A stretch of 64,000 nt of DNA from Bimuria novae-zelandiae CBS 107.79 (lineage: Eukaryota > Ascomycota > Dothideomycetes > Pleosporales > Didymosphaeriaceae), in the NCBI GenBank assembly GCA_010015655.1, contig ML976685.1:179496-243495 (forward strand), in the 5' to 3' direction. Positions 1-11,199 of this stretch are shown one piece after another. The position numbers and the translations under genes are program-made. Under the pieces are notes generated by a model. The model ran no database searches. It was given only the letters and a program-made list of their open reading frames with translations, and had not been told where the DNA came from. The first letter of the stretch is position 1; each line of letters begins with the position of its first letter.

Positions 1-1462
1 AGGGTCAATCACTGACATTTCCTCAAGACCGAGGCTTTGGAACTGGCGATCGAGAGCGTTGACTTTCTCAAGATCGTTAAGACCACCCTTCATGAGCTCG
101 GCTGCTTCTTTCATGTCGCCAAGTGAGTCGAGCATTTCCACCTCTCGCTTCAGTGCACCGGGATCGCCAATGACCGGGGGACGGGATCGGCCAAAGTTGT
201 GAGGGATCAGGGAGTAATACCGGTTGGACAGATCTTCAACATCTTGTCGAGAAACCAGCGCGCTATTGAGCAGCGCCGCAAGCTCGGTGAGCGTCTCGAA
301 GCCCCGCTTGATGGTTGCTTTGCTCAGCTTCCCCAAAGGCATTTTATTGACATCGTAGTTCAGATCGCTCATAGCATCATTCATATACTGCTGATCGAAG
401 ATGAGCTGCATTAGAGACTGTACAGGTACGGCGAGAGTTGACTTGGCGGGCGAAACACTTCGCGATTGTCGACTGCATCCATTGGCAGCGGGCTCATCGT
501 CGTCCTCGGTGTCTGGTTCGTAGCTGCGCTCAACATACGCGTAGGCGCCTAGCAGTCGCACACAAGTTAGTCCAACAAAGAGTTCGGGCGAATGCATTAG
601 GAGGTGCCATATAAGCAAAAGCCTTGACATACCTTTTTTGGGCGCAGCACCGCGGTCGGTCCATGTCAGCTTGCTCTTCTCTTTGAACTTCTTGTTGAAA
701 TTCGTCATGGCATCGTCCAGACTTCCGGCACCGAGAACCTTGCTTTGGCCCCGGTCACCTACTCTCCCCCAGCGTGTCCAAGTCTTGTAGTCACGGGTGC
801 TGGGGTTCCAGAGGAGCTGGAGAAATCAGCCCCCTTTTTGCACTTGCACTACGGCACAATGAACAACATACCTGTGCACGATAGAACTTGTTGTTATTGG
901 CGGACGCATCCGTCTTGTTCAGAGATGCGTCATAGACGATGCCGTCTTCGTCGATGTAGACGCGATATGTTTGCAGCGGACATTCTTCGTCTAGGGGGAT
1001 GTTCACGTTGCGGGACTTCAATACGGACCCTTCTCCAACTTTGGGCTCAAGTTTGGGTGCAGCACCTAGTGGGCCGAGTTTTGGAGTTTTCGACGCCGGG
1101 GCCACGGAGTCATCAGGCGATGCAGCGCGCTTTTTGCCTTTGCCTTTCGCGTTAGTAGCGGGTGCCGTCCCATTGGCGAGCAGGAAGTCGTCAGGGGCCA
1201 CTGGCGCTGAACAATGTTCGGCCTCGTGAAGCCAATCAATGGACACGATGGGGATTCCTTTCGACTGCGCATCTTGGACCTTTTTTGATTCTTTCTCAAC
1301 GTCAGCCAGAGTGGACATGAGGATGTTCGTGTCCGCAGTCACGCTCTTTGCAACGCTTGCGCCAAGACGGGTGAGGCGACCCTGGACCGCCGGATGCGTC
1401 GCGTGAGGGAAGGTGCCGCTGAGTGCAACGGTGTGCCCAGCGAGCGCCATTGTCGACAGCAC
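1..1462 (-). CDS. Poly(ADP-ribose) polymerase, BRCT-WGR type (3' part off the left edge)
   Basis: This is the N-terminal part of a fungal PARP, a nuclear enzyme that adds ADP-ribose chains to proteins at DNA breaks. The first exon (1462-872) opens with a BRCT domain (about residues 1-90, ending near SIDWLHEAEH), followed by a Lys-rich linker (KGKGKKRAAS). The WGR domain starts there and continues across an intron at 817-871 (exon 2 reads LLWNPSTRDYKTWTRWGRVG). A second intron lies at 549-632, after which the helical PARP regulatory domain runs off the edge (FDQQYMNDAM, MPLGKLSK). The catalytic ADP-ribosyltransferase domain is not in the window. Both introns are GT..AG and restore frame. Two starts four codons apart are possible (1462 or 1450); MALAGHTV at 1450 looks more natural. 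Like other ascomycete PARPs it has no N-terminal zinc fingers; a separate gene with such fingers lies at 61035-62789. Confidence 0.93.
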
Positions 1463-1748
1463 TTGAGACCGTGAGTGAGGTCAGGCAATTGGTTCTTCGA
1501 GCAGAATTCGTCAATGAAAGCGACGAGAGTCCAGAAGTAAAGGAAGGGTGAGGATGGCGCCGAGTGACGATGCGGACGACCCTTTGGAACCCCTGCGATC
1601 TGATTGGACGCAAATCATGTGTTGACGCGCCTTAGCGCGATTGCTGCCTGGCCCCACACCCCGTGCCACATTGCTGCCTCAATACTCGCGCGCTCGCAAG
1701 CAAAACACACCAATTTGCCATCCTGCTCGTTTCTGCTAACCGTACATC
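1463..1748. promoter_or_regulatory. Divergent promoter region between the PARP and F-box genes
   Basis: This 286-bp gap separates two genes transcribed outward, so it must hold both promoters and 5' UTRs. I see no convincing TATA box or named operator. The assignment rests on gene layout only. Confidence 0.45.
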
Positions 1749-3253
1749 ATGGCGACTCCAAGCCTTACGGGCATGCCGCTTGAGCTGCTTGTACATCTGT
1801 AAGTGCTCCTCTTCTGGTAGCCGCTCTCTGTTGCATCGATGGCGCGACACGCCGAATTGGATTCCCAGCATATCGCCAGCGTTGTGATGGCTCAATTGAA
1901 TACTCATAGTAGCTGCTAACTGTGCTCCTAAGCATCGCAACATACCTGCCCACCAAGGATCTTGGGGCCCTTCGACTTACTAATAAATACCTCGAGAAGG
2001 CGCTCTTCGATACGTTTGCCAAGGAGTTCTTTACGAAAAAGCAGTTTATGCTCACAACGCCAAGTCTGCAAGCCCTAGTGGGCATCTCAAGGCATGGTGC
2101 GCTCAAGAAGGCAATGAAGCATTGCATTATCGGCCTGGAATCCTACAAAGACACCCAAAACTGGCTGCCTCCAAACGCCGACGCCTCTTGGAAGCTGGCT
2201 TTCCATCGTGGCCTTGCTGATCAATTCGCTCTGATGAGTTCCGGACGCGGTCGAGATTTGCTCGCGGAAGCCTTTCGCAATTTGCCCAACCTGGAGACGC
2301 TAGGCATACGCGACTATAATGCACAGGGCCGTGCCCGTGATGACAATCGCTGGTCCAGTTACGGCGCACCAACAGTGTTCCAAGAAACCTTGTGCGCTCT
2401 TCGGTGCGGGTCAGGCGACTGGGCGTCCGAAGTATTCCTTCTAGTTACGCAAGCACTTGCTGAAGCCAACCGAGCAATTCCATCCGTCGAGACCATTCTT
2501 CGTGGTGTCTCAAAGGGGCTAACTGACATTGCCTTCTTCCTCCCATCACCAAATGATAAAATGGATCTTGTGTTGAATGGATTGCAACAGCTATTGCTAA
2601 CATTGAATTACGCTGACCGTCGTGGAACCAATGTCTTTAACGATTTTACCTTGCTTGAAGGATTTTTGCTTCGGGCGTCTTCGCTGCACCATTTGCGGCT
2701 GAATTTCGTGAAAAGTGATTCTTCATGGGCTTCGGATGTTATACAGCGGCTGAGTTCGGTGCCTAATCTTTTGCCCAATCTTCGGCGTCTCGATCTCGGC
2801 ATGCTGCTCGTGGGTCCCGACACCCTGATTCACGTCATCTCGAAATTCTCCGCAACACTTCGTCACGCCAGTTTGTGGAAGGTAGTGCTGATGCACGATG
2901 CTACTCCACAATGGAAGGATTCCGAGCGTCGATATAGTCCGTGGCCTCGAGTGCTTCGAACCCTTGCCACGACTACGCAACTTAGCGGCCTGTCCGTCGG
3001 CTGCCTAGAACAACTGGGCGAGACTCCCCAAACAACATCCACGCCTATACAAATCCATTTCTCAGATGGCAAGATATCGCAAGAGTACACAGGCGGCATC
3101 AAGATTTGGCTACCGGAGCTTCTTGACAAATTGGTTGTCGCATGGCCGCAATATCCTATGACCCATGACTCTAATAGCGACGACGATGACGAGGAAATGG
3201 TCGATGAGGATGAAGATGATGAGGAGGACGAGGACAGCTACGATGACGAATGA
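1749..3253 (+). CDS. F-box-like protein with acidic C-terminal tail
   Basis: The gene has two exons, 1749-1798 and 1933-3253, giving 456 residues. Exon 1 starts at an ATG and reads MATPSLTGMPLELLVH. The 134-bp intron (GTAAGT..CTAAG) joins it in frame to LIATYLPTKDLGALRLTNKY. Together these form a typical F-box start (MPxELLxxIxxYLxxxDLxxLRLTNK). F-box proteins link substrates to the SCF ubiquitin ligase through Skp1. The middle is leucine-rich and resembles degenerate LRRs (HHLRLNF, LPNLRRLDL), the usual substrate-binding part. The last 35 residues are almost all Asp/Glu. The substrate is unknown. The F-box would be missed if only the long exon were read, because its first half is on the short exon. 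Confidence 0.82.
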
Positions 3254-4079
3254 ACAAGGAGAACCGTTCACAGAAGATGAACAGATGTCTGTACATCGGC
3301 TAAGAATCTTTTGTCAGGGCTACTGCCAAACAAGTCCACCTTGCATTGCCAGCGACAGTGGAACACCTCCTAAAATGCAATCATGCGTCTGTTTCCTTAG
3401 TGTCAATCTCGCAAAGGTAGCGGAGCGATGCTCTGCCTTAAGATCTCGTGTGATGTTATGTGTTAAAGTGGAGTACGATATCACATGATATAACCAACCT
3501 GATGTAGACTAGTTGCTGATCACGATTCTGCTACTTAAGCGGTTTCTGTGTTCAGCTTGTTACAATCAACTCAGTCTCTCATTCCAAAATGCTACCCTGC
3601 TTATCCCTTACATTATGGTACGACCCCAATCACGTCGACACAAGGCTGGCGTGCGGTGAAACACCAGAAAAATAAATGGAGCGGAGACAGTCTTGTGAAT
3701 GCTAAACTGTCTTGCCTAAGCGGAACCGGCGAGCCATAGAAAGATGAGCAAAGCGGAAGTAGTAAAGGGAAAGACCCGCTATATACTACCAGTCTTCTGT
3801 CTACTCTAGAAGAAGTCTTGAACCTCACGAAGCTGCTGGCTAGCGCCAAGATAGAAGCACAAAGGAGACCAAGCTGCACCATGATTCCGCCCACAAAACC
3901 ATGCGTTACATTGTTACGCGTCAACCACGGACCTAGCTGCATACATTGCACCGCCTTGAATTATAAGTACTCAAGATGTACTATAAGAGATACTTTCTGT
4001 TATGTATATGAAAGGTTAGGCAGCACAGCAAAATCTTACAATATTCTCTAACCTCTTTCTAATCAAGCGCCTAACGACA
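3254..4079. other. Intergenic, no gene supported
   Basis: This holds the 3' UTR of the F-box gene and about 0.7 kb of low-complexity intergenic DNA. Short open frames on both strands show no coding character. Confidence 0.6.
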
Positions 4080-5402
4080 ATGTCCCAAGTACTTGATTAC
4101 GACGAACACATGGATGAGGACATGCCCGAAGAACATCCCTTGATTTCTCTTGTTGTGTTCGAGAGTGCGCTTGCCGGCAAGCGCATTTTCACACGTGATC
4201 TACTCCGCAAAGCAGCAGACAGCGTAGCAGCGGCTCGGCAAAACGTCAAGAACACGCACATCAAGTAAAAGAAGAAGAAGACAGCCATGCTCTATAGTAT
4301 TCGTCCCGGCGACCCACCCTACGTTGAGCGGAAACACTGGCAGCAACAACGTCCAGCAGCTCCGGTGTATCTGGAATGGTCAAAGCTCTCTAGCATGGCC
4401 AAGGAAACCAGTGAGGGCGACATTCCCTTACCCTTTACGATTAGGCAGACATCTTGGCCAACTAAAGACAGTGTAACTTGCACACACACACACACTTACA
4501 CTCGAAGACAATAATTTGCGCAAGTGGGCGCGAGAGACGGGGGCACCGGTATGGCCATTGGCTTAGTTTGAAAAGACCCAGAAGGAATGGGAGGCATCTT
4601 CATAATGGACGAGCATGAAGGAACAGCTTACAATCATTTCAGACAAGCATCACATCAAGAACATCGTCTGTATAGCGCTAGGATCTCTGAAATTCAAGTG
4701 AGAAGGGCCCTCGACGCCCAAGGATCCGGCATACCACAACCCAAGACACCAGCACCTCGTCGCATCTTCCATCGCCAAGTTCCTCGGGGAAAAGTACTCT
4801 GAAACCAACGAGCAGGCAGAGCCACTGCAGATCGTAGCATACGACCCCGTATACACCAAATTGGATCTGCACATCCTCTCTCAGCTGCCTCAGCCAATCA
4901 CCATCGTATCAGATCCACACCACTACCTTGCCATCACACCAGATAGTCTGGTTGTAACGGTTAAGAATATTCTACTTAGAAGGAACAGAGGGTTAGCCTT
5001 TTGCTCCCAACACTGGTCATGTGTCTCTACTGTCCCTGCTGGATCCCCATCTACGAAATCGTCGCGGATATGCACTACCCGAGTGATCCAGCGGCTTGGA
5101 TCCGCGCTGAACACGTTGACATTGGTGGGAAGAAGTCACATGAAGCGGGCTTGGTGAATCCGTGGGATAACTGGACTCCGCGCGTGGGCGATATGTTTGA
5201 GTTGTATGATAAGATGGACCTGGAAGACTTGGATGGGTGGGAGGAACACGATGTCACCGCTGACTGGATCCATGTCAATGCCTTGTATTGGAGGCACGAC
5301 CGGTCTGAAGATGCGGATACAGATGTGGACCCGATAAAGAATGTGAGTGCAGGACGACGCGAAATCGGCGGTGCCGAATCGCTCGAACACGATTTAGATT
5401 AG
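4080..5402 (+). pseudogene. SRR1-like domain protein, broken by several stops and frameshifts
   Basis: The remnant begins at an ATG (MSQVLDYDEHMDEDMPEEHP) and runs in one frame to about 4480, with a TAA at 4266-4268 after NTHIK. After a CA microsatellite (4481-4495) the reading continues in another frame (NLRKWARETGAPVWPLA), interrupted by TAG 4564-4566, TAA 4603-4605 and TGA 4699-4701. Between and after these the SRR1 core is clear: HHIKNIVCIALGSLKF, then LQIVAYDPVYTKLD, then ITIVSDPHHYLAITPDS. A last frame change or intron between about 4960 and 5025 leads to IPIYEIVADMHYPSDPAAW and a conserved C-terminus ending DLD. SRR1-like proteins are linked to clock and transcription functions in other eukaryotes; the fungal role is unclear. 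The stops fit C-to-T change (CAA, CAG, CGA). The gene ends 10 bp before transposon A. Confidence 0.78.
4481..4495. repeat. CA dinucleotide microsatellite
   Basis: About 7.5 CA units inside the SRR1-like pseudogene, at the point where the open frame changes. Slippage here is a likely cause of that frameshift. Confidence 0.8.
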
Positions 5403-5412
5403 CGCCCTGCTA

Positions 5413-7528
5413 CCGAATCTTGGCAGCTTGTGCCGCACCTCAGCTCATGCCGCACCCTAACAAGCTTAATTGGCCAGCAACTTTATACTATAGATACACT
5501 AAAACGTGCTATTATTACGAGATCTTTTAGGGTTAAAGGTAATTAAGGCTATAGATTTGTACTATCTACTTAGCTTATTAATATTTACTTAGTGTTCTAA
5601 TCTAGTAGCCTTTACAGGTTAATAGTGTTAATACTAGTAATATAGCCTCTACTATCTTTATAGCTTTACTAGGTGCTTTTATACGCCTAATAATTTACTT
5701 ATAAAGTATAGAGGGCATTTTAAGAGCTAATTAAGCTATCTTAATTAATAATTAGTATTATTTTTAGACCTTGCGGGCTTATTAATTAAGGCATCTTTAT
5801 ATAGTTATATTAGCCTTCTAGCGCCTACGCGCCTCTTTATTAGCTACTTAAATAATACGTTTTTTTTTTGCTAATTAAGCCTTAAGTAGTTAATTAGCCT
5901 TATAAGTTTTTATTTAATTAGTTTTTTAACGCTCCTTCTACTCCTTTTTTTAATTAAGTTAGTGTTAAAGATTACGTGCCCTTTATACTTTACTAAAAAA
6001 CTAAAATATTACTTTACTATAGCTTTAATTAAGGGGTAAAGGCTTGCCTTTTTTAGAGCGGCGTTTTTTAGTAAGTAAAACTTTTTATAGGTGCTTATTT
6101 TCCTTATCTAGAAGCTATTTTTAGATAGTAATATAGTATACTATTTAACTTAGCTTTTTAGCCTAATTATTACCTCCTATACTAATAATAGCCTTTAGAA
6201 GTTAATTAATTTTACGCTAATTAGACGCGCTAAAGGCTAGGGTATTATTATTAAGTATATCTTAATTAGATAGTATTAATTAATAGAATTAATTAAGGAT
6301 CCTTTATAGATTAAGTAGTTATATACTAGTAGCTTTAAAGGCACTAAGAATTAATTAAGGCCTTATTATATTAATTTAGGCCTTTTAGAAAAGTTAATAA
6401 AATCCCTTATAATTATAGTAATAAGCCCCTAGCTAGTGTTAATAAATAAGGTAAGCTTATTTAAATACGCTATTAATAGAGGCTTAAATATAAATATATT
6501 AAGAGGCTGTAGCGTATAAGTTATATAAGGTAAATAGATAGCTAGCAAGATCTTATTATAGTTATAATAGTTAATAAAATCTATAGTAATATAGGATCTA
6601 TAGCTATTAAGGATTAATAATTAATATAATTATTAAGCTTTCTCCTTAGTAAGGTAATTAAATACTCTCTTTAGCTATGCTTACCCTATCTGATTATTGC
6701 TCTAGCTAGAATTAGATAAGTTAATAAAGGTAGATAGCTTAGCAGGGTCAATATCCTTAATCCAGGTATCCAGTATATTGCCAGCGGTGGATAGATAGAT
6801 CAGGGCTGGGTTAAGGCAGCTCCCATCTGCACAGATACCTGTAATCAGGGATATTCAATCACGGGATCCATCCTGGATGGCCTGCCGTACAGTATGTGCC
6901 TCCTATAGAGGGCGATTAAATATCCTCTTTAACCTAGACAGGATACTAATCAGGAAGCCTTTCTTATTTATATTATATATATAATAAGCCTTTATTTAAT
7001 ACTAGCTAATTTTATCCCGTAAGAGGTTAAAATAGAGTTTATATTTATATAAAGAATTAGTTATGTAGCGATTATAATTAATGCTAGTAGTTTATTAAAA
7101 TATTAAGAATTTTTTATTCTTAGTAGTAAATTAATTAACCTAGGTAATAGAAACCTCTCTATAAACTATTATAAAGGTAAAGCTTTTAATTATTTAGCGT
7201 ATAGGTAGCAGGCCCTATTTAGTAAGTATTTTAATATACTATAAAAGCTCTATCTCTTTTTTATAGCTAAAGATATATTATTTAGCGTATCTGTCTTCGC
7301 GCGATGCTATAAAGCCTTAGTACTAGCGCTATAGTATAGATTCTATAATACTATAATTTTTTATAACTTTTTTATACGAAAAAAATTCTCTTAGTTTTTA
7401 TAATTTAATTACTATAATCGCGGCCTTAATTAAATTTATATTAGTAAAGATACAAGGGGTTAAAGTTAGTGTTAATTATAGGTGGGTGCGGCATGAGCTG
7501 AGGTGCGGCACAAGCTGCCAAGATTCGG
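5413..7528 (-). mobile_element. Element A: pogo/Tc1-mariner-like DNA transposon, RIP-degraded
   Basis: The element is 2,116 bp with perfect 45-bp terminal inverted repeats (5413-5457 and 7484-7528; outer end CCGAATCTTGGCAGC). A TA target duplication flanks it (5411-5412 and 7529-7530). The inside is very AT-rich and full of TpA, as RIP produces. The decayed transposase reads on the minus strand: its N-terminal helix-turn-helix lies near 7300-7450. A fragment at about 6750-6930 still reads WISLITGICADGS, the DDE-domain motif also found in element E. No usable open frame remains. It abuts element B with only TA-CCG-TA between them. Confidence 0.88.
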
Positions 7529-7535
7529 TACCGTA

Positions 7536-9634
7536 CCGTGTCTTAGTGGTCAATGCACGTCGTAACTCAATGCACGCGCAACACCAACACACGCTATCTT
7601 TAACACCTAATAACTTTACTAGTATAGATCTAGTTAAGGCTGCGATTAGTGCTATTAAATTACTAAAATTTAAAGAAAAATTTATATATATAGAATTAGT
7701 ACGTTAGTATAGCATTAAGCGATCTACGTTAAGTAAAAGGTATTAAGCTAAAACCTAGTCTTGTATAGTTAAGGATAATAACTACTAAAATCGTAACCTA
7801 TAATAAAAAAGAATCTTCTATAATATATTAAATATCTTACTAAACGTAGCCTTCCTTTTATATAATAAATATTATAAAGCTTCGCGTCTACTATCGCCTA
7901 AAAGGATATTAGTTTATTATAAATTAATTAGTTTATTAGGCGCAACGCTAAATCTTTAATATCTTAATAAATAACTAGTATTAATAGTAAACGCTATAAA
8001 GCTAATTCTCTAGCTAAGTATAAGCTCTTTTTTAATCTTCTATAGTAAAAAATTAAGTAGTATTAAATTAAGCCTTAGCGTATTTATAATATAAACAAAA
8101 AAGGCATCCTCCTTAGTATTACCTCTTACTTAAAAAGGATCTTTAGTAGACATCTTTATATAAGCAAGCGCGTATAGTAATTAGTCTAAAATAGTAGCTA
8201 TAAATAAATTTTACTTATCATATATATACGCTAATAGATCTGCCCTAGATCTATTACTTATTTATTAGTCTACCTTTTAAACCTAGAGTTAAGCGAAGTA
8301 AAGGAAATTAATCCTTAATACTATATAGTATTTATTATCTTATCTACCTCTAGCTAGTTAAATAATTAGATATGTCTAGTATAGCTATAGCAGGTATTTA
8401 ATTACTATACTAAGGAGAAAGCTTAATAAGTCTACTAATTACTTATCTTAATAGCTATAGATCTTACGTTACTATAAATTTTATTAATTACTATAACTAG
8501 AATAAGATCCTCCTAGCTATATTCTCCCTTATTTAATATATACGTTATAACTACTTAACGTTTACGTGTTTAAGTCTCTTTTAACTACTTAGCTAAGCTC
8601 TTAGCCTTCCTCTATAGGAGCTAAGGACTAGTCTTAATTACTATAAAGAGACTTCTTTAGCCTATTCTAAGAAGTCTAAGTTAGCACTATAAAGTAGCTA
8701 CTAATATTTTAAGCCTTTAAAGCTATAAGCATCTTACCCCTAGATTTAATAATTATTTTTAAGTAATTTAATAGCGCTTACCTACCTAAACAAGAATTAT
8801 AAAAAAGCTTACCCTTAGTACTTAGCGTATTATAGTAGGAGAAAATTAATAAGCCTCTAAAGGCCTATATTAATAGAGGGATTAGTAACGGGGCTAAAAA
8901 GCTAACTTAAACTATATACTTAATTACTATATAAGCTTAGCTTATAAAGCACGAAAATTAAAGTCTATAAAAGGCTTTAGCTACTAAAAAGATACGCTTA
9001 AAGTAAGATAGACTTTTACCTTTTAATTAACTTAAAAAGTATTATAAAGGAGTTATTTTTTAATTACCTTATAGCATATAGCAGGCACGCAATTATTAAT
9101 ATTAAAAAAATACTAAAAACTAATAATTATAACTTTAAAAAAGTAAGTAAGTAAAAGCTTATAGAGTTAGCTAGTAACTTAAAGCTCACCTACTATAAGA
9201 AAGGTATATTACGTAAGTAGTAGTTAGAGATACGCGCGCTAAGAAGAGAGCTAATTAGGCTACTAAGTAACGCTTTTATTAATAGGCTTATAAGACTTAA
9301 TAATAACTTTAAGGACGTCTTAAAATTACTAAAAAGGGAAGTTAGAGAGCTTTAAAAGCTACTTATAAAATTATAAAGAAGAAAAAAATCTACGCTAGCA
9401 CCTATACGCGTTAATATAGTAGTATTTATGCTGGTAACGTTATTATTACATAGTAACTAAATAATTAAAATACTAAGTTAATATGTATAATATAAGTAGT
9501 TAGTAATTATTAACAGGACTAGAAGACCTTAGCTATAGAAATTCTCGTGATAATTGCTTTTGTATAGGCCTCTATAGCCTTATATTACTACCCTTGGTTT
9601 TGGTGTTGCGCGTGCATTGACCACTAAGACACGG
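7536..9634 (+). mobile_element. Element B: pogo/Tc1-mariner-like DNA transposon, RIP-degraded
   Basis: The element is 2,099 bp, flanked by TA (7534-7535 and 9635-9636). Its ends are CCGTGTCTTAGTGGTCAATG and the reverse complement. The left repeat carries about 18 extra bases (a partial duplication containing CTCAATGCACG) that the right repeat lacks. The transposase relic reads on the plus strand from about 7600, where the psq-type helix-turn-helix is visible as EKFIYIELVR followed by YSIKRSTLSKR. RIP has destroyed the rest of the frame. Confidence 0.85.
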
Positions 9635-9636
9635 TA

Positions 9637-11199
9637 CGACTCGCTGCCTGTTACTAGGTCAATAGTTCCTCGACATTAATACCCACGGGCTAACAGACCT
9701 GAGCGCCCACTAATCTAGAAAGATGAAATACCATTAGCAATACTCGATTGGCCATTGATGAAGGCCACGTATTGCAAGTAAGTAGGGGGAGGAATTTCCT
9801 TCGCGGCAAATAAGATCTATCAAGCACAACATGCATTTTCGGTACCCTGTGATGTTTACGAGTCTGGTACATGTCGTACACTACTGAACCATGAAGATAT
9901 GGTTCTAAATTCTGCCAATATCTCTGCATCACCGGGGATCAGATTGTTCGCCTTTTCTATACAATCCCATGCTTGAAATGCCAGTTGCCTGCGGCTCCTT
10001 TGATTATTTGAAATCGTCTGTCCCTCAAGCCTGTATGCAGCTGTCAACGTGTAGAAGAATTTGCCCATCAACGCTGGCGCAGGCTCGTACATGCTAGCAT
10101 TTCCGAAATGTCGCCGGAATTCGCGAACAAGCCTGTCGGCAAAGCGGCTAGCGTCTAGACAAAGCGACTTCACTCGCTCATCGAGCAAGCGTAGAAAATC
10201 GAAATCGGACGCATTACGCATAGAGTCCAGGAGCACTCGAGCAAGGCTAAGCGACGTCTTGAAGCAAAGCTCCACGAAGGCATTAGTGAAGTGAGCTCCG
10301 CCATCATCAACGAGCGGACCAAAGTCAGCCGAGCCGCGTATGTCCTCCATCAATTCAATAGCATTGATATAAATCGAAATCGAAGTAGGTTCGGAGTTTG
10401 CGTACGCAGCATCTCCGTCAGCAATGCGGCTTATTATATCATGAAGGGCATTCTTAGGCGAGGTCCATCGGCGACTTGCTATTTCTTGTGCAACGGACAG
10501 TGCGAGTTGGTCGTTGATGGCTCCGAAAAGCGAGACATGTGGGAAGCCGCGAAGCGTGGACCCGAAATCGCCCAGCAAGCTCTTTTGTATTTCGATCGTG
10601 AAATATTCGGAGACGGAAGCCTTCCAATCCGGCAGAGTGGGGGGAAGCGTTCATGGTAAGCTGTGTTTGAGGGAACTCCCCTGATAACACGGCCGATCTT
10701 TTGATGCCCCTACAGAATGTGCTCCAGTCACGCCATAGAATCAACAGCTTGAATCGGGATCCTATAGAATCTTTCCAACTCATATCAGGGATCACGCGCA
10801 TATCGACATCCATGACACATCCCTGGAACTGACCCGCTTTCGCGCGGTCCATGGTGATCCGTTAATCGCGATCGCAGGAGTGTTCTGCGAAACTGGGTAT
10901 GTCGGAGCTTGAGATTCTGATGAATCGGGTTGTCTTGACCATACAATTATAGGCTTCGCGGTGAATTTGGCGACATGCCAGAAGAATAGCCGTCGACCGC
11001 ATGTGTGGCTTCAGCGACATCGTGTTCCCCGCCAGCCAGTAGATCGGGAGGGTCGAAGCAACAAAGGAGTTCCTTGTAGATGTGGTTCCTGATTTCTCCT
11101 AGAAGCTTTAGCAGCGAGAATATTCCCGCGCGGGCGACTGCCATTGTGCATCGTCGTGGAAAGACGAAATCGATGAAGTGGCAGCCGGAGCGGTTACCG
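9637..11199. other. Island of ordinary-composition DNA between two transposon blocks
   Basis: This 1.56-kb stretch has normal base composition and holds the damaged hypothetical gene at 9856-11144. It is bounded on the left by the TA after element B and on the right by TA-CCG-TA before element C. Confidence 0.8.
9856..11144 (-). pseudogene. Hypothetical fungal gene, probably damaged
   Basis: I do not recognise the family with certainty. The likely start at 11144 reads MAVARAGIFSLLKLLGEIR and then NHIYKELLCC. This resembles the LPxEIRNxIYxxLL start of many fungal F-box/2EXR-like hypothetical proteins. The frame stops at 10947-10949. A second open frame (10852-10454) and a third (10578-9856, 240 residues, FGSTLRGFPHVSLFG to HVPDS) cover the rest with real-looking coding composition. 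I found no introns that join all three cleanly, so the gene is probably broken, although an unseen intron set is possible. Its start is only about 60 bp from element C, so most of its upstream region has been displaced by that insertion. Confidence 0.5.

Noticed and set aside
745..1155. Plus-strand open frame of 136 codons
   Set aside because: It is antisense to the BRCT-WGR region of the PARP gene, whose domains and introns are clear.
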